DNA of 64,000 nucleotides. It comes from Planctellipticum variicoloris. GTDB taxonomy: Bacteria > Planctomycetota > Planctomycetia > Planctomycetales > Planctomycetaceae. The DNA lies in contig NZ_CP130886.1 in the NCBI RefSeq assembly GCF_030622045.1, positions 3,547,557-3,611,556 on the forward strand, given 5' to 3'. Shown piece by piece: positions 45,146-53,503 of the stretch. The notes below the pieces were generated by a model that was not told the DNA's origin, made no database searches, and worked only from the letters and a program-made list of their open reading frames with translations. The translations under genes were made by a program, and so were the position numbers. The stretch's first letter is position 1. Every line of letters starts with the position of its first letter.

Positions 45146-47332
45146 ATGGAAGATCTGAACTTTCTGGAGCTGGTCTTCGTCGCCGCGGCGCTGTCGACCA
45201 TCATTACCGTTCCCCTGTTCCTGATCGTCGTGACGATCACCGGCCTGGGGCGGCGCTGGCTGGCCCCCTGGGCGCGGCAGGCTCTCTGGTCGCTCGTCCT
45301 CGTCCGACTGCTGCTGCCGGTCAGCTTCGGCAGCCCGGCGAGTCTGCAGCCGACTGCGATCTGGCTGTTCGAGAGCGTCTGCAGTTCGATGGAACCGGCT
45401 CCTGCCATACAAGATGCCTATTACATTCCCCCGTTCGAACTTGAAGCTCGACGCGAACGCGTCTGGGTCAATCGTGTTGAGGCCTATCCGATGGTTCCGG
45501 CGTTTGTACTCAATCCCGAGTTCGACTGGTTCGAGTTCACGCTCTCCGTGGTGCTGCCCTGCATTCTCCTCGCCGGCATGCTGCTGGTCGCCGTCTGGAC
45601 GGTGATCACGACCGTTCGCCTGCGTCGCCTCGTCCGCGCCGGGACGGATTGCCTGCGGGAGGACTGGCTGGCGTTGCTCACCGAAGGACGTGAGGAGTTC
45701 CGCATCCGGCGAACGGTGACACTCCGGACCCTCCCGGCGCTGACGAGTCCGGCAACCTGCGGCGTCTGGCGACCGGCGATCCTACTCCCGGAGGATGCGG
45801 ACCAGTGGTCCTCCACGGAACTGCGGCACGTCGTCTGGCACGAGCTGGCGCATATCCGCCGGTTCGATGTTGCCACGAACTGGGCGCTCGCCGTCGTGCG
45901 GGTGCTGCACTGGTGGAACCCGCTGTTCTGGTATGCGCAGCGGGCCTGGCTGGCCGAGCGGGAAATGGCCTGCGATGCACTCGTGCTGCGGCATCTGGAA
46001 GGCCACCAGGCGGGCGAATACGGGGGCACGATCCTGCGGTTTCTGGAGCGGCTGAGTGCGGGCCGGCGTGGATTGCCGACGTCTGCGGCGCCGGGGTTCG
46101 TGCTGTTTCTCGGTCGCAAGCAGGCGGTCCGGAGACGGCTCGCCCAACTCGCAGAACAGTCACGCCGCGCCCCCGTCTGGCGGCGGCTGTTGACCGGGGG
46201 CCTGATTGCGGCCCTGGGACTGGCGGGACTGACCGACGCGGCTGTGCCGACCACGCCTGCACGGCTGCCGACTCCAGACACATCGCCGATTGAAACCCGG
46301 TGGAAGGTCGATCTTCCCGCCGGGACCTCCTGGAAAGTGGTCACACCAAATCAGCCGTCTGCCGAAGAAGTCCGAAGGGTGGTCGTCTATGACCTGACTG
46401 CCACGATCGCCCGGATCCGTCAGGACGTTCCGCAGCTTGCGGAGACTGCGGTTGCCGCGGAGATCCGGCAATTTCTCCGCCCCCTCCTTGGATTGCCGTT
46501 CACGGAGTCCGAGAGTCAGTCCGACGAGACGCGTCAGGAGAGATCCCACTTGGAACTGGATGGCGTGCGGCTGATCGTATCTGCAACTGCCGCGCAGCAT
46601 GTTGAAGTCGAGCAATTGATCCGCCGATGGGCGGAGCATGGACAACGACAAATCTGCCATGAGGTTCGATTTCTCGTCGCGTCGGATTCTTTGAAGGATC
46701 TCATCGTCGGTGATGGCGGGCAAGTCTTGAATTTCGGAGCCTCGGCGGAAAATCCGCTGGACCGGACGCCGCTTGAACGCTTGGCATCCCCGCTGCCCCA
46801 GTCGCTGCATCGCGTTCCCGTATTCACGCGGATTCTGGCGCCACATGAGGCGTGGGCGTTCGAAGCCGGAGTTGCGCGAGTCTCGCCCACGGGTCCGGGT
46901 ACGGTGACCTACGGTCCGAAAATCACTGCATTCGAAGGGACAAAATCGTTCATGTCTGATGCGGTAGAACGCTCTTACGTCACTGGCCATCGCACGCGAA
47001 GCGATGGAAGCCTGGAACCACAGATCTCAAAAGTCATGGACGGACTGAGTCTGCAGATGAAGTCGTTGATCGCCGCAGATGGTCGGTCGACGCAACTTCG
47101 ATTTCAGTGGCAGCATTCGGAAGTGACTGATGTCGAAGTTCTCGAAATGCACGGTTCCGGCCAGGAGACGACCATTCAGATTCCGCATGTCAGTCAGACC
47201 GCGGACAGCGTTGCGGCGACGATTCCGGACGGACACTCGCTGCTGATCGCACCTCTGCGCCGCAACAAGCAGGGGCAGTTGATGATGTTTCTGGTGAGGC
47301 CGCGCGTCTTGACCGCCGAGGAGCTGAAGTAG
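45146..47332 (+). CDS. M56 (BlaR1-like) membrane metallopeptidase with secretin-like C-terminal region
   Basis: 728 residues. Transmembrane helices near residues 5-30, 37-57 and 135-160 frame the M56 peptidase, whose zinc motif is HELAH (232-236) with a downstream EREMACDALV glutamate. A further membrane helix (about 350-370) leads to a large extracytoplasmic part. Its end follows the secretin beta-domain pattern: a small domain with VRLIVSATAAQHVEVEQLIRR, then LSLQMKSLIAADGRSTQLRF, IPDGHSLLIAPL and LMMFLVRPRVLTAEE. It should sense an outside signal and trigger BlaI cleavage. The secretin resemblance is my reading of the pattern. Start ATG 45146. Confidence 0.9.
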   Translation: MEDLNFLELVFVAAALSTIITVPLFLIVVTITGLGRRWLAPWARQALWSLVLVRLLLPVSFGSPASLQPTAIWLFESVCSSMEPAPAIQDAYYIPPFELEARRERVWVNRVEAYPMVPAFVLNPEFDWFEFTLSVVLPCILLAGMLLVAVWTVITTVRLRRLVRAGTDCLREDWLALLTEGREEFRIRRTVTLRTLPALTSPATCGVWRPAILLPEDADQWSSTELRHVVWHELAHIRRFDVATNWALAVVRVLHWWNPLFWYAQRAWLAEREMACDALVLRHLEGHQAGEYGGTILRFLERLSAGRRGLPTSAAPGFVLFLGRKQAVRRRLAQLAEQSRRAPVWRRLLTGGLIAALGLAGLTDAAVPTTPARLPTPDTSPIETRWKVDLPAGTSWKVVTPNQPSAEEVRRVVVYDLTATIARIRQDVPQLAETAVAAEIRQFLRPLLGLPFTESESQSDETRQERSHLELDGVRLIVSATAAQHVEVEQLIRRWAEHGQRQICHEVRFLVASDSLKDLIVGDGGQVLNFGASAENPLDRTPLERLASPLPQSLHRVPVFTRILAPHEAWAFEAGVARVSPTGPGTVTYGPKITAFEGTKSFMSDAVERSYVTGHRTRSDGSLEPQISKVMDGLSLQMKSLIAADGRSTQLRFQWQHSEVTDVEVLEMHGSGQETTIQIPHVSQTADSVAATIPDGHSLLIAPLRRNKQGQLMMFLVRPRVLTAEELK

Positions 47333-47346
47333 AGGGCGTGCGTTGG

Positions 47347-47373
47347 AAAAAAATCGGCCGGGCGCGCCCGGCC
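47347..47373 (-). terminator. Intrinsic terminator of the BNR-protein gene
   Basis: The perfect 18-bp palindrome GGCCGGGCGCGCCCGGCC (47356-47373) abuts the stop at 47374. On the minus strand it is followed, after a short GAT, by a run of seven T (A-run 47347-47353). Confidence 0.85.
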
Positions 47374-48495
47374 CTACTGGAACCGCACGCAATAGATCTG
47401 CGGCAGATGCGCGCTGACGCATTCCCACTGGTCGCCGCCGTCTTCCGTCACCCACAACCCGCCGGTCGACGAACCCATCGCCAGCCGGTCGCCGGTCCCG
47501 TCGATGTCCAGCGCATGGCGGAAGACGATGTCGTAACAGTGTGACTGCGGCAGGCCGCGAGTGAGCGCATCGAACGACTGACCGCCGTCGCGGGTCCGAG
47601 TGACGACCAGTTTCCCATCCACCGGCACTCGGCATTCATCTTTCACCCCCGGAACGAACCACGCCGACTGCGGATCTTTCGGATGGACCGCGACAGCGAA
47701 GCCGAAGACGGAGGGCTTGACGTTCTCGATCTCCGTCCACGACCGCCCGGCGTCTGTCGAGCGAAAAATCCCGTTGTGGTGCTGGACCCACAGTGCGTCG
47801 GGACTCGCCGGGCACTGCACCAGCCTGTGCGGATCCTGGGCGTTGGGTTCGTAAGCCTGTTCCGGCGGCATGTAAGCGGCCCGCATTCCCTTGGCCCGGA
47901 CTTCCCACGTCTCGCCGCCGTCTTCGGTCACCCATGCGCCGCCGCACGAGATCCCGACCGTCACGTGCTGGCTGTTCCGGGGATCGACGGCGACCGAGTG
48001 AATGCCGGGGCTGTCTTTGCCGCCGCCGAACCAATGCCAGCGGTCGTCACGATCCCACAGCGACCGGATCATCTCCCACGTCGCCCCGCGGTCGGTCGAA
48101 CGAAACAGCCCGCCGGGGATTGTCCCCGCCCACAGCGTCCCCGGCTGATCGGCGCCGCCCGGGGTCAGCTCCCAGATCTCCTTGAGGCTCGAAAAGTCGC
48201 GTCGCGCCCCGATCTCGCCGGCGTCCGCCTGCTTCTTCCGGTCCTCGTCGGTCAGCGGGGGAAAGGCTGGCACGCCGACTTCCTCCCACGTCTGCCCCTC
48301 ATCGGACGACCGCTGCAGCTTGGTGCCGAAATGCCCGTGATCGATCGCCACGTACAAGGTCCCGTCGCGCGGATCGCGCAGCGACATCGTGGCGTTCTGG
48401 CCCAGGAAGTCGACTTTCGCGACCTGCCACTTCCCGGCAGAGCGGTCGACGGTAAAGAACCCCTTGCGAGTGGCAACATGGAGACGATCGCTCAT
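47374..48495 (-). CDS. BNR/sialidase-like beta-propeller protein
   Basis: 373 residues with no signal peptide. It is built of propeller blades carrying BNR/Asp-box-like signatures: RSSDEGQTWEEV, RSTDRGATWEMI, VTEDGGETWEVR, RSTDAGRSWTEI, TRDGGQSFDAL and VTEDGGDQWECV. The sialidase catalytic Arg triad and Tyr are not evident, so glycosidase activity should not be assumed; it may act as a photosystem-assembly or exo-sialidase-like scaffold. The gene follows the MoaD-like gene on the same strand across a repeat-filled spacer. Start ATG 48495 with an agaggaa site. Confidence 0.85.
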   Translation of the reverse strand: MSDRLHVATRKGFFTVDRSAGKWQVAKVDFLGQNATMSLRDPRDGTLYVAIDHGHFGTKLQRSSDEGQTWEEVGVPAFPPLTDEDRKKQADAGEIGARRDFSSLKEIWELTPGGADQPGTLWAGTIPGGLFRSTDRGATWEMIRSLWDRDDRWHWFGGGKDSPGIHSVAVDPRNSQHVTVGISCGGAWVTEDGGETWEVRAKGMRAAYMPPEQAYEPNAQDPHRLVQCPASPDALWVQHHNGIFRSTDAGRSWTEIENVKPSVFGFAVAVHPKDPQSAWFVPGVKDECRVPVDGKLVVTRTRDGGQSFDALTRGLPQSHCYDIVFRHALDIDGTGDRLAMGSSTGGLWVTEDGGDQWECVSAHLPQIYCVRFQ

Positions 48496-48529
48496 GGTCT
48501 GATTCCTCTGCTTTGGAAGAAGACAAGTT

Positions 48530-48755
48530 TTACCGCGGAGACGCGGAGGACGCGGAGAAATCGCCGGAGAAGACGAAGTCTGAGAAGAACCGGAAAGTGA
48601 AAAGTGAGTAGTGATGAATGAGAAGTGCAAATTGAATGAGTTGCCACTCGGCCGTGGATTGCGCCATCTTTCACTTTACACTCATCACTACTCAATACTC
48701 ACTTTTCACTCTCCGTCCTTCTTCTCCGCGTCCTCCGCGCCTCCGCGGTGAAAAC
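48530..48755. repeat. Composite inverted repeat between moaD-like and BNR genes
   Basis: The outer arms accgcggagacgcggaggac (from 48532) and its complement ending near 48752 enclose inner arms gtgaaaagtgagta... (48597-48627) and ...tactcacttttcac (48672-48709). The whole spacer can fold on itself. The right half recurs at 63818-63914. Confidence 0.8.
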
Positions 48756-48768
48756 TCTTCTTTGAATT

Positions 48769-49038
48769 TCAGCCGCCGGACAGTGCCTGCATGACGAAGA
48801 TCTCACCGGCCAGTTCGACTGCGTCGCTGAGCTGGTCGCGATCCTTGAGCGGCCGCCCGTTGACAAAGACCGCCATGTGACGCCGCAGCCGATTGTGTTC
48901 GTCAACGATGTAGCCGCGGAGCTGCGGGTGCTCCGCGAAAACCGCGTCGAGCGCCTGCCGGACGGTGTCCCCCGCGACCTCGGCGTCGGGGCACTCGATA
49001 TGGCGTTTCAGATTCGGCGTAAAGATGACTCTCGGCAT
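48769..49038 (-). CDS. MoaD/ThiS-like ubiquitin-fold sulfur carrier
   Basis: 89 residues. Beta-grasp pattern VIFTPNLKRHIECPDAEV, VNGRPLKDRDQLSDAVELAG, and the C-terminal SGG with terminal di-glycine, the site that is adenylated and thiocarboxylated in MoaD/ThiS. No MoaE or E1-like MoeB gene is near. It precedes the BNR protein gene, and such small carriers next to BNR proteins recur in other genomes as I recall, so a functional pair is plausible. Start ATG 49038, 18 bp after the SRPBCC stop. Confidence 0.87.
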   Translation of the reverse strand: MPRVIFTPNLKRHIECPDAEVAGDTVRQALDAVFAEHPQLRGYIVDEHNRLRRHMAVFVNGRPLKDRDQLSDAVELAGEIFVMQALSGG

Positions 49039-49056
49039 GACTCGCCTTCCAGGTCC

Positions 49057-49548
49057 TCAAGTCCTATCCAGAAACGCTTCGAGCTGCTCGAGCGTGCCGG
49101 CCCAGCCTTTTTCCATCCCCGCGGCGCCGGCGGCGAACATCTGGTGTTCCGCTGCGCTGGCGTTGATCGGCGTCGCTTCCATTGAGATCGTCGACACGCC
49201 GTCCTGCCCCGTGAAGGTCATCGTCGACAGGACCTCCAGCGGCCAGTCGGCGGCGAAGGGGTGACGCGTGATGCCAGCCTCGGCATCGGAGAACGAGGCG
49301 ACGTAGACGAGTCGCTCCTGCGGAATGACTTCGCGAAAGACCCACTTGCCCCACAACTCGCCGCCATCGGGCCCGCGCATGCAGTAATGCAGCACACCGC
49401 CCGGTCGAAAATCGCCGGAACAGGCGGAAAGTGTGCAACCTTTGGGGCCAAACCACTTCGCCAGTTGCTCGGGGTCGGTCCAAGCCCGCCAGAGCGACTC
49501 TCGCGAGAAGTGGAAAGAGTGAGAGAGCGTAAATGTCGGTGTCGTCAT
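49057..49548 (-). CDS. SRPBCC (AHSA1-type) protein 1
   Basis: 163-residue START/Bet v1-like fold protein of the AHSA1 group: FHFSRESLWRAWTDPEQLAK, WFGPKGC, then DFRPGGVLHYCMRGPDGGEL. The fold has a hydrophobic cavity for lipophilic ligands or chaperone contacts; ligand unknown. It is one of six SRPBCC genes in this minus-strand cluster and the most divergent of the five AHSA1-type ones (WFGP instead of WWGP). Start ATG 49548. Confidence 0.9.
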   Translation of the reverse strand: MTTPTFTLSHSFHFSRESLWRAWTDPEQLAKWFGPKGCTLSACSGDFRPGGVLHYCMRGPDGGELWGKWVFREVIPQERLVYVASFSDAEAGITRHPFAADWPLEVLSTMTFTGQDGVSTISMEATPINASAAEHQMFAAGAAGMEKGWAGTLEQLEAFLDRT

Positions 49549-49675
49549 GCCGAGCACTTTCCAAATGAATGCCGTCAGAACCGAGAGCCCGGCCTGCGTT
49601 ACGCCGCGGCCTTCGAAGTTTTGCATTTTGTGGTCATGAGCCACTCAGGGGCGCCGTATTTGCTCTGATCCGGCT

Positions 49676-50080
49676 TCACGATGGCTTTCCCCGGAGCGGC
49701 AACAGCGCCCGCAGCCGTGCGTCGCGGAGATAAAGCCCGAGCCAGAGGACGACGCCAAACACGACCGGGCCAAACCACGGATCGCCGACGCGGACATGCG
49801 TCGCCGTCGCACCGCCCAGATAACCGGTCAGCAGAATCGCCCCCAGGACGGCCGTCTGCGGCACGACGTAAATGATCGTGCAGGCGAGTTCGACAATCCC
49901 CAGCGGCACGGCGAGGTCGACGGAGTAGCCCAGCTTACTCATTCCTTCGACAACTTCGGGCGGCCTGGCGAACTTCATGCCGGCGCTCATCAGGAGCATC
50001 AGCACGGGGAGCGTACTGAGGACTCGCCCCGTCCAGATCAGGGCTTTGGAGGGGCGATTTGGGGCGATCTCGGCGGACAT
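49676..50080 (-). CDS. DoxX-like four-helix membrane protein
   Basis: 134 residues with four hydrophobic segments (VLSTLPVLMLLMSAGMKF; VPLGIVELACTIIYVVP; AVLGAILLTGYLGGATATHV; FGPVVFGVVLWLGLYL). The GYLGGATATHVR motif is characteristic of the DoxX-like family often found with AHSA1/SRPBCC and sigma-factor genes. Molecular role unknown, perhaps redox or quinone-related. ATG 50080 begins the conserved part; the longer frame upstream is not used. Confidence 0.88.
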   Translation of the reverse strand: MSAEIAPNRPSKALIWTGRVLSTLPVLMLLMSAGMKFARPPEVVEGMSKLGYSVDLAVPLGIVELACTIIYVVPQTAVLGAILLTGYLGGATATHVRVGDPWFGPVVFGVVLWLGLYLRDARLRALLPLRGKPS

Positions 50081-50157
50081 CGGGATGCTTTCCGGGGCAG
50101 GGGGGTTACGTGCGGCCTGTTTACACTGGCGGACGAGTCGCCAGCGGCACACTTTCA

Positions 50158-50667
50158 TTAACGGGAAACGGCGTCGGACGTCGCTGCGGCCAGCAACTCG
50201 TCGAGACGTTCGAACGTCGATTCCCAGCCCGGAATGACGCCGGCCGCCGCTGCGGCTTCGCGATCGGTCTCGGACAGGAATACGGTGTGAATCGTCAACT
50301 CGGTCCCCTGCGCGACCGTCGCAAACGTGACCGTCATCACGGACCGCGGCGGGATACCGGCTCCACAGGCCGAGATGCAGGCGGCCGGTCCCTCGTAGAC
50401 GAGCCGCTCGGGAACGACCACTTCGCGGAACTGGCCTTCGCACGGATACAGCACGCCGTCGGGACCGAGCATCTCCAGGCGGAACGTTCCCCCCGGCCGG
50501 AGGTCAATCTCGCACCCATCACTGGAAAACCCCTGCGGCCCCCACCACTGCCTGATGTGACGGGGATCGGTCCAGGCCCGGAACACGAGCTCGCGCGGTG
50601 CATCGAAACGGCGGGTGATGACGATCTCGCGGTCTCCCGATCGCGCAAAAGTCGATTTCCGAATCAT
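50158..50667 (-). CDS. SRPBCC (AHSA1-type) protein 2
   Basis: 169 residues: DREIVITRRFDAPRELVFRA, WTDPRHIRQWWGPQGF, DLRPGGTFRLEMLGPDG. Its ATG overlaps the stop of the upstream SRPBCC gene in a 4-base ATGA junction (50664-50667), a sign of translational coupling. Ligand unknown. Confidence 0.92.
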   Translation of the reverse strand: MIRKSTFARSGDREIVITRRFDAPRELVFRAWTDPRHIRQWWGPQGFSSDGCEIDLRPGGTFRLEMLGPDGVLYPCEGQFREVVVPERLVYEGPAACISACGAGIPPRSVMTVTFATVAQGTELTIHTVFLSETDREAAAAAGVIPGWESTFERLDELLAAATSDAVSR

Positions 50668-51167
50668 GAGCCTGTTCCCGTCGAAGAGTTCTCGTCGATC
50701 GCCGCCACAAAGCCAGCCAGCCGTTCGAGGCATTCCGTCCAGCCGCCCCGGTGCTCGTCCCGATCGGGGACGCGCTCGAAGCCGGCATGGTGCAGCGTCA
50801 GTTTCGTCTTGCCGCCCAGGTCGTCAAAAGTCACGGTCACGACCGACTCGCCGTGGAACCGATCTTCCTGCACGGGACGTCCCCAGGTGAAGACGATCCG
50901 CTCCGGCTCAACGATCTCGCGATAGACGCCTGAAACCCAGTAGTCTTCCCCACCGGGCGAACGCATGCAGAAGCGGTAGATGCCCCCCACGCGAAAGTCC
51001 TGTTCGCAATGAGGCAACGTAAAGTCGTTCGGCCCCCACCAGCGCACGAGGTGCTTCGGATCCGTCCAGACGCTGAAGACGAGAGAGCGCGGCGCGTCGT
51101 AGACGCGTGTGAGAATCAGCTCGCGGTCCGAAGGGTAGGCCGCGTGCGTCTTGCAGGGATCAGACAT
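50664..51167 (-). CDS. SRPBCC (AHSA1-type) protein 3
   Basis: 167 residues: DRELILTRVYDAPRSLVFSV, WTDPKHLVRWWGPNDF, DFRVGGIYRFCMRSPGGED, and the C-terminal helix EHRGGWTECLERLAGFVAA common in this group. ATG 51167 selected at the family-typical N-terminus. It is coupled to the next gene by a 4-base overlap. Confidence 0.92.
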   Translation of the reverse strand: MSDPCKTHAAYPSDRELILTRVYDAPRSLVFSVWTDPKHLVRWWGPNDFTLPHCEQDFRVGGIYRFCMRSPGGEDYWVSGVYREIVEPERIVFTWGRPVQEDRFHGESVVTVTFDDLGGKTKLTLHHAGFERVPDRDEHRGGWTECLERLAGFVAAIDENSSTGTGS

Positions 51168-51296
51168 CGCTATGTCCGTCACAGGAAAAGTGAAGTGCTG
51201 TCCGTATTCTGGTCGGGACGCCGCGACAAACACCAGTCGACGCGGCAGCATGTCATCTCGCGCAGTACCGACCTCGCGAGTTGTTGTGGGGCCGGT

Positions 51297-51782
51297 TCAT
51301 TGTGCCGACGACCCGATCGAGTTCGCAGCGAGCAGCGCCGCCAGCCGGTCGAAATTCTGTTCGTTGCATTCGACCGCGAAGACTTTCACGCGTTCGCACT
51401 CCGCGACTGTTTCAAACTGCATTCGAAACGTGAGCCGGGTCTGATCGGGGCCGACCGCTTCGAAGTCGGCGATGACGCGAAACCAATGCGTGGAGAGATG
51501 GTCGAAGACAATCCGCTCCGGCGCTCTGATCACGCGAAACACGCTGTGGTTCGGGTATTCGGCTCCATCCGGGCCGTGCATGATGAAACGCCAGTCGCCG
51601 TCGCTCCGGAACTCGAATACCTGAAAGGTATTCGTGAAGCCCTGCGGCCCCCACCACAAGGCGAGCTGCCCGGGGTCGGACCATGCGCTGAAGACGACCT
51701 CGCGTGAGAACGGAAACACCCGCGTCGTGACGATTTCACGATCGGCAGCCGCGTCTGTCTCAGTCATTGACATTCCAGTCAT
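51297..51782 (-). CDS. SRPBCC (AHSA1-type) protein 4
   Basis: 161 residues: DREIVTTRVFPFSREVVFSA, WSDPGQLALWWGPQGF, WRFIMHGPDGAEYPNHSVFR. Start ATG 51782, preceded by an agaggggg site. Internal ATGs at 51773 and 51767 are possible alternatives. Member of the ArsR-led cluster. Confidence 0.9.
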   Translation of the reverse strand: MTGMSMTETDAAADREIVTTRVFPFSREVVFSAWSDPGQLALWWGPQGFTNTFQVFEFRSDGDWRFIMHGPDGAEYPNHSVFRVIRAPERIVFDHLSTHWFRVIADFEAVGPDQTRLTFRMQFETVAECERVKVFAVECNEQNFDRLAALLAANSIGSSAQ

Positions 51783-51830
51783 ACACGCGCCCCCTCTGGG
51801 GACTCGAAGGAGTGCTCCGGCAGCGACCGG

Positions 51831-52244
51831 TCACTGCGGGACGATGACCAACCACGTCACGCCGAAACGGTCGCCGACCATCCCGAAACGCGGCGAGAAG
51901 AACGTCTTTGTCAGCGGCATCTGCACCTGGCCGCCGTCCGCGAGGGCGGCAAACACCCGGTCGGCTTCGGCTTCGTTCGCCACGCTGATCGAGAGCGAAA
52001 TTCCTTTGAACTCAGCCGGCCCCGGATCGCAGCCGTCGGTGGCCATGATCACGGACGAGCCGATGCGAAAGCTGCTGTGCATGACCTTGTTGTCAAATCC
52101 GGGAGGAATCATTCCGGGCGGGGCCGGATCGGGACTCTCCTTAAATCGCAGCACCACCTCGATCTCAGCGCCGAGCGCCTGCTTGTAGAATTCGAGGGCT
52201 TCCTCGCAACGGCCGCCGAAGGAAAGATAGGGTTGCACGAGCAT
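51831..52244 (-). CDS. VOC family (PhnB-like) protein
   Basis: 137 residues with the vicinal-oxygen-chelate/PhnB pattern: VQPYLSFGGRCEEALEFYKQ, MHSSFRIGSSVIMATDG, and FFSPRFGMVGDRFGVTWLV. These small glyoxalase-fold proteins often accompany SRPBCC and DGPF genes; no specific reaction can be assigned. Start ATG 52244 with an aaagga site, favoured over an upstream TTG. Confidence 0.92.
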   Translation of the reverse strand: MLVQPYLSFGGRCEEALEFYKQALGAEIEVVLRFKESPDPAPPGMIPPGFDNKVMHSSFRIGSSVIMATDGCDPGPAEFKGISLSISVANEAEADRVFAALADGGQVQMPLTKTFFSPRFGMVGDRFGVTWLVIVPQ

Positions 52245-52377
52245 TTGCGATCCTTTCAATGGAACAGAACGTGACGTGATTCCGACGACTCGGCGGCCGC
52301 CATCCGACGATCCAGCTCCGCGCGCCCGCTGCGCGGGACGAGTTTCCGCAGGAACAATCCGTCCCGCGGATGAATTT

Positions 52378-52956
52378 TTACCTGGCGCCCGGTGATTCCA
52401 CGATCGTCTTCAAACTGGTCAGCCCCTGTTCGAAGTCGCCGCCAATCATGTGGTCCATGCTCATGAACAGGCCCATCGCCTTGGTGATGAAATTGTATTT
52501 CCCGTCCATCCCCCAGGTGACCACCGTCTGGTCTCCCTGCGGCTTGAACGTGAACTCGACCGCGTTGTCGCAGGCGAACGGCCGGACCATCACGAGGCGG
52601 ATTCCGATGCGTTCATCCGGCTGACTCTCGGCGATGGTCACGTTCCCGGCGCCGACTTCGGCATTGCCATCCCAGCGATAGACCGCACCCGCGCCGGCCT
52701 CCGGGCCTTCGTAACTCTTCTTCATGTTGGGATCGCGCTTGGCCCAGGGGGACCAGGCTTCCCATTGATGGAGATTATTGACTTCCTCAAACACCCTGGC
52801 CGGCGGCGCCGACATCGCCAACGAACGCTCCACATGGAAATCGCTCGGCCGCAACGAGATGACGACGGCCAACACGGCGACGACGGCCGCGAAGCCCAGC
52901 AGGACATAGAGCATGCGAGATCGCCTTCGGACCGGAACGGGGCCGGTGGTTTCCAT
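52378..52956 (-). CDS. Membrane-anchored SRPBCC protein
   Basis: 192 residues. One N-terminal transmembrane helix (LYVLLGFAAVVAVLAVVIS), then an SRPBCC domain of the polyketide-cyclase type (HVERSLAMSAPPARVFEEVN, WEAWSPWAKRDP, GPEAGAGAVYRWDGN). It differs from the AHSA1 paralogues and lacks WWGP. Start ATG 52956, only 2 bases after the preceding gene's stop, so cotranscribed. Confidence 0.9.
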   Translation of the reverse strand: METTGPVPVRRRSRMLYVLLGFAAVVAVLAVVISLRPSDFHVERSLAMSAPPARVFEEVNNLHQWEAWSPWAKRDPNMKKSYEGPEAGAGAVYRWDGNAEVGAGNVTIAESQPDERIGIRLVMVRPFACDNAVEFTFKPQGDQTVVTWGMDGKYNFITKAMGLFMSMDHMIGGDFEQGLTSLKTIVESPGAR

Positions 52957-52958
52957 AA

Positions 52959-53435
52959 TTACTTCTGCTCCAGATAGGCGGCCAGTCGCGCCAGTGTCTG
53001 CCGGCCCCCTTCGATCGCGCCGTGCTCCCGGACCACGTAATCGCGGGCTTCGGCGGTCGGGAAAACCAACCGCATCGTCAGGCGGGTCTGCACCCCTTCG
53101 GACGCGAACGTGGCCGTCACCTGAAAGTGAATTGGACCATTTCCGTCATCGCTGTGGTCGTAGACGATTGTTTCGGGTTCCACGATGTCGCGATACGCGA
53201 TTTTGTTGGGATAGTCCGTTCCGTCGGGTCCGTGCATCATGTAGCGCCAGACGCCGCCCGGCTGAAACTGCATCTCGTGCGTCGTCGTGGTGAAGCCGTC
53301 CGGCCCCCACCAGCGGGCGAGGTGTTCCGGACTCGACCAGGCACGAAACACAAGTTCGCGCGGAGCATCAAACAATCGGGTGAGAACAATCTCGCGATCC
53401 GAAGTGCTTGAGTCGATTTGAGTATCGTCGTTCAC
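52959..53435 (-). CDS. SRPBCC (AHSA1-type) protein 5
   Basis: 158 residues: DREIVLTRLFDAPRELVFRA, WSSPEHLARWWGPDGF, QFQPGGVWRYMMHGPDGTDY. I place the start at GTG 53435, just before the family-typical N-terminus and after an aaggat site; the frame is open upstream to 53507. It is immediately upstream of the membrane-anchored SRPBCC gene. Confidence 0.9.
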   Translation of the reverse strand: MNDDTQIDSSTSDREIVLTRLFDAPRELVFRAWSSPEHLARWWGPDGFTTTTHEMQFQPGGVWRYMMHGPDGTDYPNKIAYRDIVEPETIVYDHSDDGNGPIHFQVTATFASEGVQTRLTMRLVFPTAEARDYVVREHGAIEGGRQTLARLAAYLEQK

Positions 53436-53503
53436 GGCAGAGAGATCCTTCAGAGCCCGAGCGGGACGGACGAGATTTCCGAATCGCGGAGACGCCGTTC
53501 CGG

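Noticed and set aside
47356-47373. 18-bp GC palindrome considered as a protein-binding site
   Set aside because: It abuts a stop codon and is followed by a T-run on that strand, so an intrinsic terminator explains it.
47374-48495. Catalytic sialidase call for the BNR protein
   Set aside because: Only Asp-box-like blades are evident; the Arg triad and nucleophilic Tyr were not identified.
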